64,000 bases of DNA from Flammeovirga pectinis (GTDB lineage Bacteria > Bacteroidota > Bacteroidia > Cytophagales > Flammeovirgaceae). The first letter of the stretch is position 1; each line of letters starts with the position of its first letter. This document shows, one piece after another, positions 53,649 through 63,514 of the stretch. The notes under the pieces were generated by a model. It did no database searches. It saw only the letters and a program-made list of their open reading frames with translations, and was not told the DNA's origin. The translations under genes and the position numbers were made by a program. The DNA is taken from NCBI RefSeq assembly GCF_003970675.1, contig NZ_CP034562.1, positions 992,001 through 1,056,000 on the forward strand, given 5' to 3'.

Positions 53649-54226
53649 TGAATATTAGGTTAGTCTTTGGTATTGTTTTAACAGGCATTGCTGTTCTTCT
53701 TTACGGTGTAGGTAAACCTAAACTGTCTAAAGAGAAGAATTATTTAGACAAAGCAGAAGTGAATGAAGAGCAATTTGTTATTTTTAATGGAATAATAGAT
53801 TCTTCTAACATTCCATTAGAACAATTTTTAGTAGTTGCTTCTAAAGAAGAATTTACGGGTGCAGGTAAACATAGAGGTTTTAAACCTGTAGAGCAAAAAC
53901 TACAACCTGTAACTATAAATAAAGGTACTGATACTTTACTGTTTGAAGAAGCACCTTATAGAGGGGAGATGATTGCTCATATTCTTTTAGATGAAGTGAC
54001 CTCTTCTAATTCTCCAATTCAATGGCAGGGTATAAAGCAAGGTACTCCACTTGTAGGAATCGGCAAAAGAGAAAACAAACATATTAATGTGATGTATAGC
54101 TATGCAGGTGCTTATAGCGATTATGTTGAGCTCTTAACGTATGGAAGTAGGTTGCTTACTCAAATATGTTTTGGTTTAGGTATTGTAGGATTACCTTTAC
54201 TTATTTGGGGTTTTATTAAAAAATAA
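53648..54226 (+). CDS. Two-TM membrane protein of unknown function
   Basis: 192 residues. N-terminal segment (LVFGIVLTGIAVLLYGVG) and C-terminal segment (LTQICFGLGIVGLPLLIWGFI) flank a ~130-residue soluble part that should face the periplasm. The soluble part reads as beta-rich (KNYLDKAEVNEEQFVIFNG) and has no known motif. No family is recognised with confidence. ATG overlaps the preceding stop (TAATG), so it is translationally coupled to the Smr gene. Confidence 0.75.
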   Translation: MNIRLVFGIVLTGIAVLLYGVGKPKLSKEKNYLDKAEVNEEQFVIFNGIIDSSNIPLEQFLVVASKEEFTGAGKHRGFKPVEQKLQPVTINKGTDTLLFEEAPYRGEMIAHILLDEVTSSNSPIQWQGIKQGTPLVGIGKRENKHINVMYSYAGAYSDYVELLTYGSRLLTQICFGLGIVGLPLLIWGFIKK

Positions 54227-54245
54227 ATACTCTAAATGATTCTTG

Positions 54246-54281
54246 AAGGCATCTTTATGTAAAAGTAAAGATGCCTTTTTG
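54246..54281 (+). terminator. Terminator of the rnhB-Smr operon
   Basis: AAGGCATCTTTA (54246-54257) with TAAAGATGCCTT (54266-54277), followed by T-rich sequence. Confidence 0.88.
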
Positions 54282-54823
54282 TTTTTGCTACTTTAAATAA
54301 AAGTTAACAGTGTTGTGTGTTGAATTTTATATTTACAGATGTTTAAAATTAGAGGTTTTTTTTAATAGATTTTTTTAAGTGATTTTGATGTTATTTGATG
54401 TGGAAAATGTATTGACTTTTCCCTTATTACTATCTGTAACTCTCTTTTTATCAGCTGTTTTGTTCTGTAATTGTGAAACAATGTAGTATTCGAAGTGAAT
54501 TAATGTGTGTAATATTTACGATTCATAATTTTTCATTTATTTAAGAACTCTTTAATCTTGTAATGTGATCACAAACTAATTGAAATGAAATTCAAATAAA
54601 GTTGAACCTTTATGAAGCAAAACCTAAATCAAGTGATTTAATAAAACAATTAAGAATGAAATAAACTTTTCAACTCTTCTCTTATAAAAAGCACCGCCTA
54701 ATAAAATACACTTCAATTAAGGTGCATATAGAATGGGAATATCAGCTTACTCTTACTGGTATCAAAGCAATCTAAATAGGAACTCTATTTAGGAAATTTA
54801 TTACTCTTTTTTCAAAAATAACA
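54282..54823 (+). promoter_or_regulatory. ~540-nt AT-rich leader region of the susCD operon
   Basis: No open frame with coding character. I see no exact TAnnTTTG, no tRNA and no long repeat; the only structure I can support is the hairpin at 54772-54792. A long region of this kind upstream of susC suits a regulated promoter plus leader (sigma/anti-sigma or hybrid two-component control is usual for such loci), but the regulator is not in the window. Confidence 0.55.
54772..54792 (+). other. 8-bp perfect hairpin in the susC leader
   Basis: CTAAATAG (54772-54779), loop GAACT, CTATTTAG (54785-54792). It ends 31 nt before the susC ATG and could affect translation initiation. Confidence 0.55.
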
Positions 54824-57800
54824 ATGCTAAGCAAATACAATATTAAAAGTAGCATGTGGCTTTTCACATTTACTTTGTTCATGATGGTGCATGCCAATAC
54901 TTTTGCACAAGACAAGACCTTATCGGGAACAATTTTAGATGGAGAAACATCGACTCCTTTACCTGGAGTAAATGTTCAAGTAAAAGGTACTGTTATAGGT
55001 ACAGTAACAGACTTTGATGGGAAATTTACACTATCTGTTCCAGAAGAAAGTCAGATTTTAATGTTTTCTTTTATTGGATATAAAACTCAAGAAACACAAA
55101 TTGGAAGTAAAACTAAATTTTCTATTTCGTTAGAAGTAGATGCAGAACAACTAGAGGAAGTTGTTGTTGTTGGTTATGGTGTTCAAAAGAAAAGCTTAAT
55201 AACAGGTGCAACAACAAGTGTAGATACAGAACTACTTCAAAATAGATCATCTGGTACATTAACAGATGCAATGGCAGGTATTACTCCAGGGGTGTCGTTA
55301 ACACCAAATTCAGGTATGCCTGGTGCAGATGCAAAAGTTAGAATACGTGGAGCAGGATCAAATGGTAATTCGGAGCCGTTATATATAATTGATGGTATAA
55401 AATCTGGATCAATATCAGACTTAGCTCCAGAAGATATTGAAAGTATTGAAGTATTAAAAGATGCTGCATCTGCTGCTATTTACGGTTCTGAAGGTGGTAA
55501 TGGTGTTATTTTAGTAACAACGAAAGCAGGTCAAAAAGGGGAAGCAAAAATATCATATAACTTTAGATACGGAATTCAAAGTGCTGATAAGAGGAACTTA
55601 CCAAAGACATTAAATGCCGATCAATATATTCAGTTTCAAAATGAAATGAATCAGCATAATCCTGGTAATACTCCATTAACGCCAACTGGGTACAATACAA
55701 ATTGGGTAGATCAAGTAGTAGAAAATGCCCCAATTCAGAGTCATACACTTTCAATGCAAGGAGGTTCAGAAACCACTACTTATTATACTTCTTTAAACTA
55801 TTATGAACAAGATGGTATTGTAGGTGGAGATAAAGCAAGTTATGATCGTTTAAACGCTCGTTTTAATGTAAAACAACAATTAAAGAAATGGGCAAATTTA
55901 TCAAGTAATCTTACTTATTCTAGAGAAAATAGGAAATCTCTTACAGATCAAGATGAGTACAGAGGCTTAATGACATCTGCTTTATCTTTAGAACCAACAA
56001 TTCCTGTTGCTTTTGAACCAGGTAAAGAAAATGCAAATACAATTGCTGGTATCAATAGTGGTTTCCCAATGTACAAAGATGCTCAAGGAAGATATTATTC
56101 TACATCAAATCAAGGATTATCAGAATCTACAAACCCATTTGTACAAATGGAATTAGGTAATGGAGGTAAACAACGTGATAAGTTTTTAGGTGTTATGGCA
56201 TTAGAAATTAAGCCTTTTGAAGGGTTTAGTTTTACATCTAGACCATCTATTGAATGGAATACAGAAAGAGATCATTATTATGATAAACCTTTCTGGTCTG
56301 GTGCTGATAATAATAGCAATACTTTAAAAGTGACAGATAATAATACTCGATATTTCCAATGGATGTGGGAGAACTTTGCTACTTATAACAAAACATTTGG
56401 AGATCATACAATTGCTGCTACTGTAGGTATGTCTGCACAACAAAGTGAATGGAGAGTATTAAATACTGCTTCGGGACCTATGAATGTGAATGACCCACTT
56501 TATAATGAGCATGCATATACAGGAGTTGCAAATAACGATTTAAATTCTTGGACGGATGAGAATAGAATGGTTTCTTATTTTGGTAGAGTATCTTATGATT
56601 ATAAGAACCGTTATATGCTTACTGCAACGGTAAGGAATGATATGACAAGTACTGCAATGGTACCTTACAAAAATATTTCTGGTGTTTTTCCTTCTTTCTC
56701 AGCAGGTTGGAATATCTCTAACGAAGAGTTCTTCCCAGAAGATTTTGTGATCGATTACTTAAAACTAAGAGGTTCTTGGGGACAAAATGGTAGTATAAAA
56801 TCTATTCCGGGAAGGTATTTATATTCTCCTTCAATGAGAACAGATAGAATTAACCTTGTTGTTCCTGGTAATGATTTGATTTTTGGAGCTGAACCATCTG
56901 TTCTACCTAACCCAGATTTAACTTGGGAAACTTCAGAACAAACAAACATTGGTATAGATCTTAATGCATTTGATGGTAAAGTATCTTTTGGCCTAGATTG
57001 GTATAGAAAAATTACAAGAGACTTGCTGTCTGTTGCACAAGTTCCTGCATCTGTTGGTAACTGGGCTCCAAGTACAAATTTAGGTGATGTTGAAAATACT
57101 GGTGTAGAGGTCGTTTTAGGATACTCTAATCATGATCATGAGTTTCAGTACGGTGTAAATTTAAACTTTGCTACACTTAAAAATAAGGTGATTAAAGTAA
57201 ATACTCCAGCACCATATATTGCGGGTGCGAATATTGGCCCCGGATGGCAACAAGCAACTGTATTCCAAGAAGGTTATCCAATGTGGTACTTTAGAGGGTA
57301 TGAAACAGCAGGAGTAAATTCTGATAATGGAGACCCTATTTTTGTAGACAAAGATGGTGATGGTGAAATTACAGATGGAGATAAAACAAATATTGGAGAT
57401 CCACATCCAGATGTAACGTATGGAGGTCAAATTTTTGCTTCGTACAAAGGGTTTGATTTTAATATGGTAATGCAAGGCCAAGCAGGCTCTCAAGCAGTAA
57501 TTGGTTGGTTTAGACCAGATAGATTGAAAGCAAATACATTAACTCATTTCTATGACGACCGTTGGACGGAAAGTAATAGAGGAGGATCAATGCCAAGACC
57601 TACAACACAATCTGAATTCTATCAATCAGACTTCTTAGTGCAGAGTGCAGATTTCTTTAGAATTAAGCAAATGCAATTTGGGTATACTTTCGAAAAACAA
57701 TTAATGGAAAAAATTCATGTAGGTGGATTAAGAGTATATGTTTCACTTGATGATTTCTTTACTTTTAATAAATACCCTGGTATGGATCCAATTGCTGGTA

Positions 57801-57886
57801 ATAATGATCCAAATGCACTTGGTATTGACAAAGGAGTATATCCTACACCTCGCAAATTAATGTTCGGACTTAACATTTCGCTTTAA
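54824..57886 (+). CDS. SusC/RagA-family TonB-linked outer membrane protein
   Basis: 1020 residues. Signal peptide ends ...NTFA at ~28. N-terminal carboxypeptidase-regulatory-like domain (LSGTILDGETSTPLPGVNVQ to ~120), TonB box-like EEVVVVGYGVQKK, plug (LTDAMAGITPGVSLTPN, IRGAGSNGNSEPLYIIDG) and a 22-stranded barrel ending LMFGLNISL. An acidic loop DKDGDGEITDGD near residue 850 looks like a calcium-binding site, common in the family. It imports glycan fragments captured by the SusD at 57906 using TonB energy. Substrate cannot be read; no glycosidase is adjacent. Confidence 0.96.
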   Translation: MLSKYNIKSSMWLFTFTLFMMVHANTFAQDKTLSGTILDGETSTPLPGVNVQVKGTVIGTVTDFDGKFTLSVPEESQILMFSFIGYKTQETQIGSKTKFSISLEVDAEQLEEVVVVGYGVQKKSLITGATTSVDTELLQNRSSGTLTDAMAGITPGVSLTPNSGMPGADAKVRIRGAGSNGNSEPLYIIDGIKSGSISDLAPEDIESIEVLKDAASAAIYGSEGGNGVILVTTKAGQKGEAKISYNFRYGIQSADKRNLPKTLNADQYIQFQNEMNQHNPGNTPLTPTGYNTNWVDQVVENAPIQSHTLSMQGGSETTTYYTSLNYYEQDGIVGGDKASYDRLNARFNVKQQLKKWANLSSNLTYSRENRKSLTDQDEYRGLMTSALSLEPTIPVAFEPGKENANTIAGINSGFPMYKDAQGRYYSTSNQGLSESTNPFVQMELGNGGKQRDKFLGVMALEIKPFEGFSFTSRPSIEWNTERDHYYDKPFWSGADNNSNTLKVTDNNTRYFQWMWENFATYNKTFGDHTIAATVGMSAQQSEWRVLNTASGPMNVNDPLYNEHAYTGVANNDLNSWTDENRMVSYFGRVSYDYKNRYMLTATVRNDMTSTAMVPYKNISGVFPSFSAGWNISNEEFFPEDFVIDYLKLRGSWGQNGSIKSIPGRYLYSPSMRTDRINLVVPGNDLIFGAEPSVLPNPDLTWETSEQTNIGIDLNAFDGKVSFGLDWYRKITRDLLSVAQVPASVGNWAPSTNLGDVENTGVEVVLGYSNHDHEFQYGVNLNFATLKNKVIKVNTPAPYIAGANIGPGWQQATVFQEGYPMWYFRGYETAGVNSDNGDPIFVDKDGDGEITDGDKTNIGDPHPDVTYGGQIFASYKGFDFNMVMQGQAGSQAVIGWFRPDRLKANTLTHFYDDRWTESNRGGSMPRPTTQSEFYQSDFLVQSADFFRIKQMQFGYTFEKQLMEKIHVGGLRVYVSLDDFFTFNKYPGMDPIAGNNDPNALGIDKGVYPTPRKLMFGLNISL

Positions 57887-57905
57887 TACTTAACGAACTA
57901 CAACA

Positions 57906-59522
57906 ATGAAAACACTTCTTAAAAATATAGGATTATTAGTCACTTTTATTATTCTTGGCACATCTTGTCAGAAAGAATGGCTAGTAATAGACCAACCAGG
58001 TGCTCAACCCGTTGAAGACTTTTATAAAACGGATGAACAAGCAGAACAAGCATTGGTAGCAGCTTATGCTCAATTGCAAAGACAGTATGCATCTACAGGG
58101 TATGTTAGCCCTCGTTTATTAAAGGCAATTCCATCAGATATGATTAATGCTGGTGGTGGAGATGTTGGTGATCAGGCTTGGTTACAACAAATTAATTTAT
58201 ATATAAATACACAGTCTACTCCTAATGTATGGGATGTTTGGAGGGCCTATTATTTTACAATTTACAGAGCTAACTTGATAATTGAAAAAGTAGAACCAGT
58301 TGGTGCAAAAGCTGCAATTGTAGGCGAAGCAATGGCTTTAAGAGCATATATGTATTTTGAGTTGACAAATATGTTTAAAGATGTCCCTTTAGTTTTGAAG
58401 GAACAATCGACAGAAGAATATTATGTAGAGAAATCAACTCAAGCAGAGATTTATACACAAATAGAAAAAGATCTTTTAGCGGCAATTGATTTAATTCCCG
58501 AAACACAACCTGCAAAATGGAGAATGGGGAAAGGTTTTGCTCAAACAATTTTAGCAAAAACATATATGTTCCAAAATAAAGAATATGCAGCTGCATTTAA
58601 TTTATTAGATAAGGTCATTAAATCTGGAGAATATTCTTTAGAACAAAAATTTGATGATGTTCTTCACGTACCAGGTGAGTGGGGCAAAGAATCTTTATGG
58701 GAGATTGGCTTTAGATCGAACAATCCTTACGGTAATGGTTTTCCTTGGAACCCAGATGATGCTGAAAGTTCTATTAATATGGTACTTTGCGGACCACGTG
58801 ATTTTGCAGGTGCACATACAATAAATAGAGGCGGATGGGGTTTCCAAAACCCAACGGAATGGATTTATAAAAAGTTTGACGCAAATGATCCAAGACGTGA
58901 CCAAAGTTTGATTTCTTGGGATGATTTTAAAGCAAAGTATTATGAACCAGGTGGAGTTTATGAAACTTATATTGCAGATCAACCTGCTGATTACAAACCT
59001 GAAACATCAGATTCTGTAAAATGGTCTGGTTGGGAAGCTAAAAGATGGCAAATTGAAGGGTATTTACGTATGAAATACGATGCTAGAACAACAGAAAGAG
59101 CTGAGCCAGAATGGGAATATTCTGCGGGTACAAATGAACGAATCTTACGTTATGCAGAAGTATTACTATTAGCTGCAGAAGCAAAAGTACAATTAGGAGA
59201 AGGAGGAGCAGCGGCAGGTTACATCAATGAAGTTCGCCAAAGATCAGGTTATACAACTTTAGTATCTAATGTAACAATGGATGATATTGAATATGAAAGA
59301 ATGGCAGAATTAGCCTTCGAAGGGCACAGATGGTTTGACCTTAGAAGATGGGGTAAATTAGATGCTACTTTATCATCATTTTCTGATTTCGAAAATCAAA
59401 AAGTAAAAGATGGAGAGCTAAATTCTGATGTTAGAACATTCGATGCAAAAAATGCATATTTTCCTATTCCAATAGAAGAGTTATCATCAAACCCAAATTT
59501 AAAACAAAACGAAGGTTGGTAA
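57906..59522 (+). CDS. SusD/RagB-family glycan-binding lipoprotein
   Basis: 538 residues. Lipoprotein signal with Cys21 (IILGTSCQKEW). SusD TPR-like helical fold: GEAMALRAYMYFELTNMFKDVP, then the C-terminal SusD_RagB region EIEYERMAELAFEGHRWFDLRR. It captures glycans at the surface and closes over the SusC channel. Begins 19 nt after susC. The terminator at 59584 ends the pair. Confidence 0.96.
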   Translation: MKTLLKNIGLLVTFIILGTSCQKEWLVIDQPGAQPVEDFYKTDEQAEQALVAAYAQLQRQYASTGYVSPRLLKAIPSDMINAGGGDVGDQAWLQQINLYINTQSTPNVWDVWRAYYFTIYRANLIIEKVEPVGAKAAIVGEAMALRAYMYFELTNMFKDVPLVLKEQSTEEYYVEKSTQAEIYTQIEKDLLAAIDLIPETQPAKWRMGKGFAQTILAKTYMFQNKEYAAAFNLLDKVIKSGEYSLEQKFDDVLHVPGEWGKESLWEIGFRSNNPYGNGFPWNPDDAESSINMVLCGPRDFAGAHTINRGGWGFQNPTEWIYKKFDANDPRRDQSLISWDDFKAKYYEPGGVYETYIADQPADYKPETSDSVKWSGWEAKRWQIEGYLRMKYDARTTERAEPEWEYSAGTNERILRYAEVLLLAAEAKVQLGEGGAAAGYINEVRQRSGYTTLVSNVTMDDIEYERMAELAFEGHRWFDLRRWGKLDATLSSFSDFENQKVKDGELNSDVRTFDAKNAYFPIPIEELSSNPNLKQNEGW

Positions 59523-59583
59523 TAATACTTTAGACAGGTAGACGAATTACGTGGCTTCATAGAAGTAGATTTAAATAAATATT

Positions 59584-59619
59584 ACTGGAAGTATCCATTG
59601 GGTACTTCCAGTTTTTTTG
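59584..59619 (+). terminator. Terminator of the susCD pair
   Basis: ACTGGAAGTA (59584-59593) with TACTTCCAGT (59603-59612), stem extended inward by a G-U pair, followed by T7. It overlaps the most upstream TTG of the following frame, which supports the ATG at 59655. Confidence 0.88.
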
Positions 59620-59654
59620 TAATTTATCCCAAATTATACTTAGCAAACTTCAAT

Positions 59655-61535
59655 ATGACTATTAATATTAACAATTTTCTACAGCTAATTTGGTGCTTTT
59701 TACTCTTTTCTACTGCTTCTTTTGCAGATAATGCCGTTGTACAGAAGTACAATAAGCATATAGAAATACATAAAAATAAAAAAATAGAAACGGTTAATGT
59801 CGTTTTAAAAATTAATGCTGTAGATGCAGATCATTATGGTGATATCGCTATACATTTCAATAGCTTAGAAAAATTATCTATACTAGAAGCGTATGTTTTA
59901 GATGCTAATGGTAACAAAGTTAGAACCATTAAAAAAGATGATATTTCAGAAATTAGTAGTATATCTAATGGCGTATTTTATGAAGATAGTAAGCAAAAAA
60001 AGTTTAAACTAAGTTGGTATACATATCCTTATGCTATTCATTATAAATATAAAAAGGTAAGTAGTGAGTTTATTACAATTGCCAATTGGGTGCCTTTTTT
60101 ATATACAGGAATTAAAACCTTGGATGCATCACTAGAGGTTGATTTTCCTAAGGATTATGAAGTCAGTATTATAACACCTGAAATTTATGATTTAGAAGAG
60201 AGTGGAGAAACAGCTAGAATATATAAAAAATGGCATTTGAAAAACAACATTAAGTATAATATTAAAAGTCAACGATTTAGCAAGCCAATTTTTGATATAA
60301 TAAAACCTGTAAATATTGTTCCTACTTATTTTAAGTACGGAGTAAGTGGCAGTAATACTTCATGGAAAGCATTTGGAGATTGGATTTACACTCTTAACGC
60401 AGGATTATATCAGTTGCCATTATCAGAAAAACAATACATTCATAATCTAGTAGATACAATAACAGATAAAAAAGAAAAGGTCCGAAAACTATATCATTAT
60501 CTGCAGGATGAAACTAGGTATATTAATGTTTCTTTTGATGTAGGAGGCTTTAAATCGTACCCTGCAGAGTATGTGGTAAAAAATAAATATGGTGATTGCA
60601 AAGCTCTGACGACATACATGAAAGCACTTTTAGATGAAATAAGTATTCCATCTTTCCCAACTGTTGTTTATGCAGGAGATGTTCCTCGATCGGTTAACAG
60701 TAGTTTCCCTAGCCAACAATTTAATCATATAATTTTGTGTGTAGATATTGATTCTGATACCTTATTTTTAGAGAATACGTCTTCAATTTCACCTTTTAAT
60801 AGTGTGAGTTCATTCACACAAAATAGGAAAGCATTATTGCTTGATAATTCAAAAAGTCATTTAATTGATTTACCCCCTTTAACACTTGCAGATGTTGAAG
60901 AGATAAAAACAATAAATATATCTCTTAATGAACAATTAGAGAATACTATTCAATCAACTTTAGTTATGAAAGGACCTGAGTTTGATTTTTTGAGATATAT
61001 AAGTAGTAAAAAAACAGAGAAGAATCAAAAGGAATATTTAAGAGAGTTTTATACGATAAACCAAAAAGCAGAATTTGAAAATTATACCTTTTTATTAGAA
61101 AATAGAGATAGTACCAGTATTAAACTTGAGTTAAAATACACATTAAAAAAATCACATAGAAAGATTGGAGATATGTTTGTATTTACTCCAAAACCGTTAT
61201 ATGATTTTAAAATAGAAAAACCATCAGATCGTTTACATGATGTGTATATTCCAACTCCTGTCAATAAAATAGAAAAAATCACCTATAAATTTGCTGTATT
61301 AGATGATAGTAAAATATCAGTTTCAAAACCAATTTCTATTAAAACAAAATATGGTGAATATATAGAAAATTACATGTTTAATGACAAGGAGGTTACACTA
61401 CAAAGAAATTTTAAGTTGTACTCTCAATCTGTTCCTTTGAAAGAATATGAAGAATTCTATACCTTTTTTAATGATGTAAAAACAAAAACAAAACAATCTT
61501 CTTTTATTTTACAACAAACTAAAACAATACACTAA
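59655..61535 (+). CDS. DUF3857/transglutaminase-like exported protein
   Basis: Start set at ATG 59655 (signal peptide MTININNFLQLIWCFLLFST, ~residues 1-27), since the longer frame begins inside the terminator. 626 residues. DUF3857 beta-domain first, then a transglutaminase-like core: Cys315 in NKYGDCKALTTYM and His358 in QQFNHIILCVD; the usual Asp is in a position reading LFLENTSS, so the third residue may be replaced. Role of these proteins in Bacteroidota is unknown; a protease or crosslinking role is possible. The stop overlaps the next start by 1 nt (TAATG). Confidence 0.82.
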   Translation: MTININNFLQLIWCFLLFSTASFADNAVVQKYNKHIEIHKNKKIETVNVVLKINAVDADHYGDIAIHFNSLEKLSILEAYVLDANGNKVRTIKKDDISEISSISNGVFYEDSKQKKFKLSWYTYPYAIHYKYKKVSSEFITIANWVPFLYTGIKTLDASLEVDFPKDYEVSIITPEIYDLEESGETARIYKKWHLKNNIKYNIKSQRFSKPIFDIIKPVNIVPTYFKYGVSGSNTSWKAFGDWIYTLNAGLYQLPLSEKQYIHNLVDTITDKKEKVRKLYHYLQDETRYINVSFDVGGFKSYPAEYVVKNKYGDCKALTTYMKALLDEISIPSFPTVVYAGDVPRSVNSSFPSQQFNHIILCVDIDSDTLFLENTSSISPFNSVSSFTQNRKALLLDNSKSHLIDLPPLTLADVEEIKTINISLNEQLENTIQSTLVMKGPEFDFLRYISSKKTEKNQKEYLREFYTINQKAEFENYTFLLENRDSTSIKLELKYTLKKSHRKIGDMFVFTPKPLYDFKIEKPSDRLHDVYIPTPVNKIEKITYKFAVLDDSKISVSKPISIKTKYGEYIENYMFNDKEVTLQRNFKLYSQSVPLKEYEEFYTFFNDVKTKTKQSSFILQQTKTIH

Positions 61536-63499
61536 TGCTAAAAATACTTAAAAGCTTCTTACTATTAATTATAATAAGTCAAATAACTTATGCTCAAAAA
61601 TTATCAACTAATTATAATGATATTAGTACATATGATATAGATTACTTACCAGATGATAAAGATGCCGAAGCAGTAATTTTATTTGACAAAGGGGAAATAG
61701 ATTTCATTGAAAATTTAAAAGGAAATTTTGACATTCGTTATGTAAGAACTAGGAGGGTAAAAATCATTAATGAGAATGGATTAAAATATGCCATGGTCGA
61801 CATCCCTCTTTATATTGGGAGTAATGGTAAGAAGGAAAGTATAGAGAAAATAGAAGGGTTTACTTACAATTTAAATAAAGGTGTACCATCTACTGTTCCG
61901 TTAGATGTGAAAACTATTTACGAAGAGAAAATTCATAAGAACTATCTCGTTAAGAAATTTACATTTCCACAAGTTAAGGTAGGTACTATAGTAGAATATA
62001 AAGTGACAATAATTTCACCATTTCTTTTTCAATTACCTCACTGGGAATTTCAAGACAGAATCCCAACCATTTATAGTGAATATTTTGTAAAAATGATTCC
62101 ATTTTATGGGTATGTATTTTCTGCACCTAATATTCTTCAATTTTCACAGCAGGTATCAAAAAAAGAAAGTGAAGATTATAGATGGGCAGGTATTACTTAT
62201 AATTTAATGGGACATAAATATATAATGGAAGATGTTCCTGCTTTTAAAGATGAATCTTATATAACATCTGTGGACGATTACCTTATGCAGTTAGATTTTC
62301 AGTTGAGTAAATATTATACTCTACAAGGAGCAGAAATTCAAGTTGTATCTACTTGGGCAAAGTTTAATAAGGATCTATTAAAAGATGATCAATTTGGTGG
62401 TTTTATATCAAAAAGTGGTAATGATGGTAAAAAAATAATTGATGAATTATCGATAGATAGTCCATCTAAAGAAGAGTTAGCTAAAAGGATAATCAATTAT
62501 GTAAAGAAGAATTTTAAATGGAATCAGCTTAAAGGAAAATATGCTCGACAAAAAGAAAAAGAATTTTATAAAAATAGAACAGGAAATTCTGCTGAGCTAA
62601 ATTTATTTCTAATAGGACTACTTGATGAAGCAGAGATTGAAGTTTCACCAGTAATATTAAGCACAAGATCTAATGGTAAAATTCATACTGACTACCCTTA
62701 TACTCATTATTATAATTATGTAATACCATATATTACTGTTAATGGTAAGAGTTTCGTTACTGATGCAACTGCAATTCATTTACCTTTTAATTATTTACCA
62801 TTAAGGTGCTTTAATGATAAAGCAATGTTAGTAAATAGTAAAAACCCTCAATGGATCAATATAAGAAGTAAAGTTTACTCAGATGAAATCAATAAACTTT
62901 CGATGGAAATAGATACTGATAAAAGCACAATAAATACTGTTTATTCCTCAATTACATCAAATTATGCTTCATATATAAAGAAAAATACATTTGAGAACGA
63001 TAGTGCTACTATTTCTAAAGATTTAAATGAGAATGGGTTTCAGGAAATAAAGAGATTAAAAACAAGGCACTATGATTCTCCAAATAGAAAATATACAATC
63101 ATTGCACAAGGAGAAAATACTCTTGAAAATATAGCTGGTAGAATTATAGTTAAGCCTTTTCTTAATTTTCCATTACAAGAAAATATGTTAAAACAAGATA
63201 AAAGAACATATCCTGTTGATTTCTTATTCTTGCTGAATACAAAATATGAAACTTTTATTAACATCCCTGATGGATATAATGTAGAAATAAACACAGAATC
63301 AAAAAAAGTGAGTAATGATATTTTAGATATGGATTTTACTACAATTAAAGAGAAAAACAGATTAAAAGTAACTGCAAATTATTCTTTTAAGAAAGATGTC
63401 TACCCTCCCTCTGATTATAAAAGGTTAAAGGAATTTATTGATATTCTTATTGATAATATTAATCAGCCATTAATTTTTGTTCCTATTGAGGAGCAATAA
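61535..63499 (+). CDS. DUF3857-family paralogue lacking the catalytic Cys
   Basis: 654 residues with a signal peptide (MLKILKSFLLLIIISQITYAQ). Same layout as the preceding gene: DUF3857-like N-terminal domain (EAVILFDKGEIDFIENLKG), then a transglutaminase-like core. The catalytic Cys is replaced by Ser352 in RTGNSAELNLFLIGLLDEA, and the His by NYVIPY in HYYNYVIPY; the Asp is kept in FVTDATAIH. So it is probably a non-enzymatic version. Translationally coupled with 59655 and followed 15 nt later by a third copy. Confidence 0.85.
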   Translation: MLKILKSFLLLIIISQITYAQKLSTNYNDISTYDIDYLPDDKDAEAVILFDKGEIDFIENLKGNFDIRYVRTRRVKIINENGLKYAMVDIPLYIGSNGKKESIEKIEGFTYNLNKGVPSTVPLDVKTIYEEKIHKNYLVKKFTFPQVKVGTIVEYKVTIISPFLFQLPHWEFQDRIPTIYSEYFVKMIPFYGYVFSAPNILQFSQQVSKKESEDYRWAGITYNLMGHKYIMEDVPAFKDESYITSVDDYLMQLDFQLSKYYTLQGAEIQVVSTWAKFNKDLLKDDQFGGFISKSGNDGKKIIDELSIDSPSKEELAKRIINYVKKNFKWNQLKGKYARQKEKEFYKNRTGNSAELNLFLIGLLDEAEIEVSPVILSTRSNGKIHTDYPYTHYYNYVIPYITVNGKSFVTDATAIHLPFNYLPLRCFNDKAMLVNSKNPQWINIRSKVYSDEINKLSMEIDTDKSTINTVYSSITSNYASYIKKNTFENDSATISKDLNENGFQEIKRLKTRHYDSPNRKYTIIAQGENTLENIAGRIIVKPFLNFPLQENMLKQDKRTYPVDFLFLLNTKYETFINIPDGYNVEINTESKKVSNDILDMDFTTIKEKNRLKVTANYSFKKDVYPPSDYKRLKEFIDILIDNINQPLIFVPIEEQ

Positions 63500-63514
63500 A
63501 TAATCTTATTTATT

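Noticed and set aside
59598-59654. N-terminal extension of the DUF3857 protein
   Set aside because: It begins inside the terminator of susCD; the signal peptide starts at ATG 59655.
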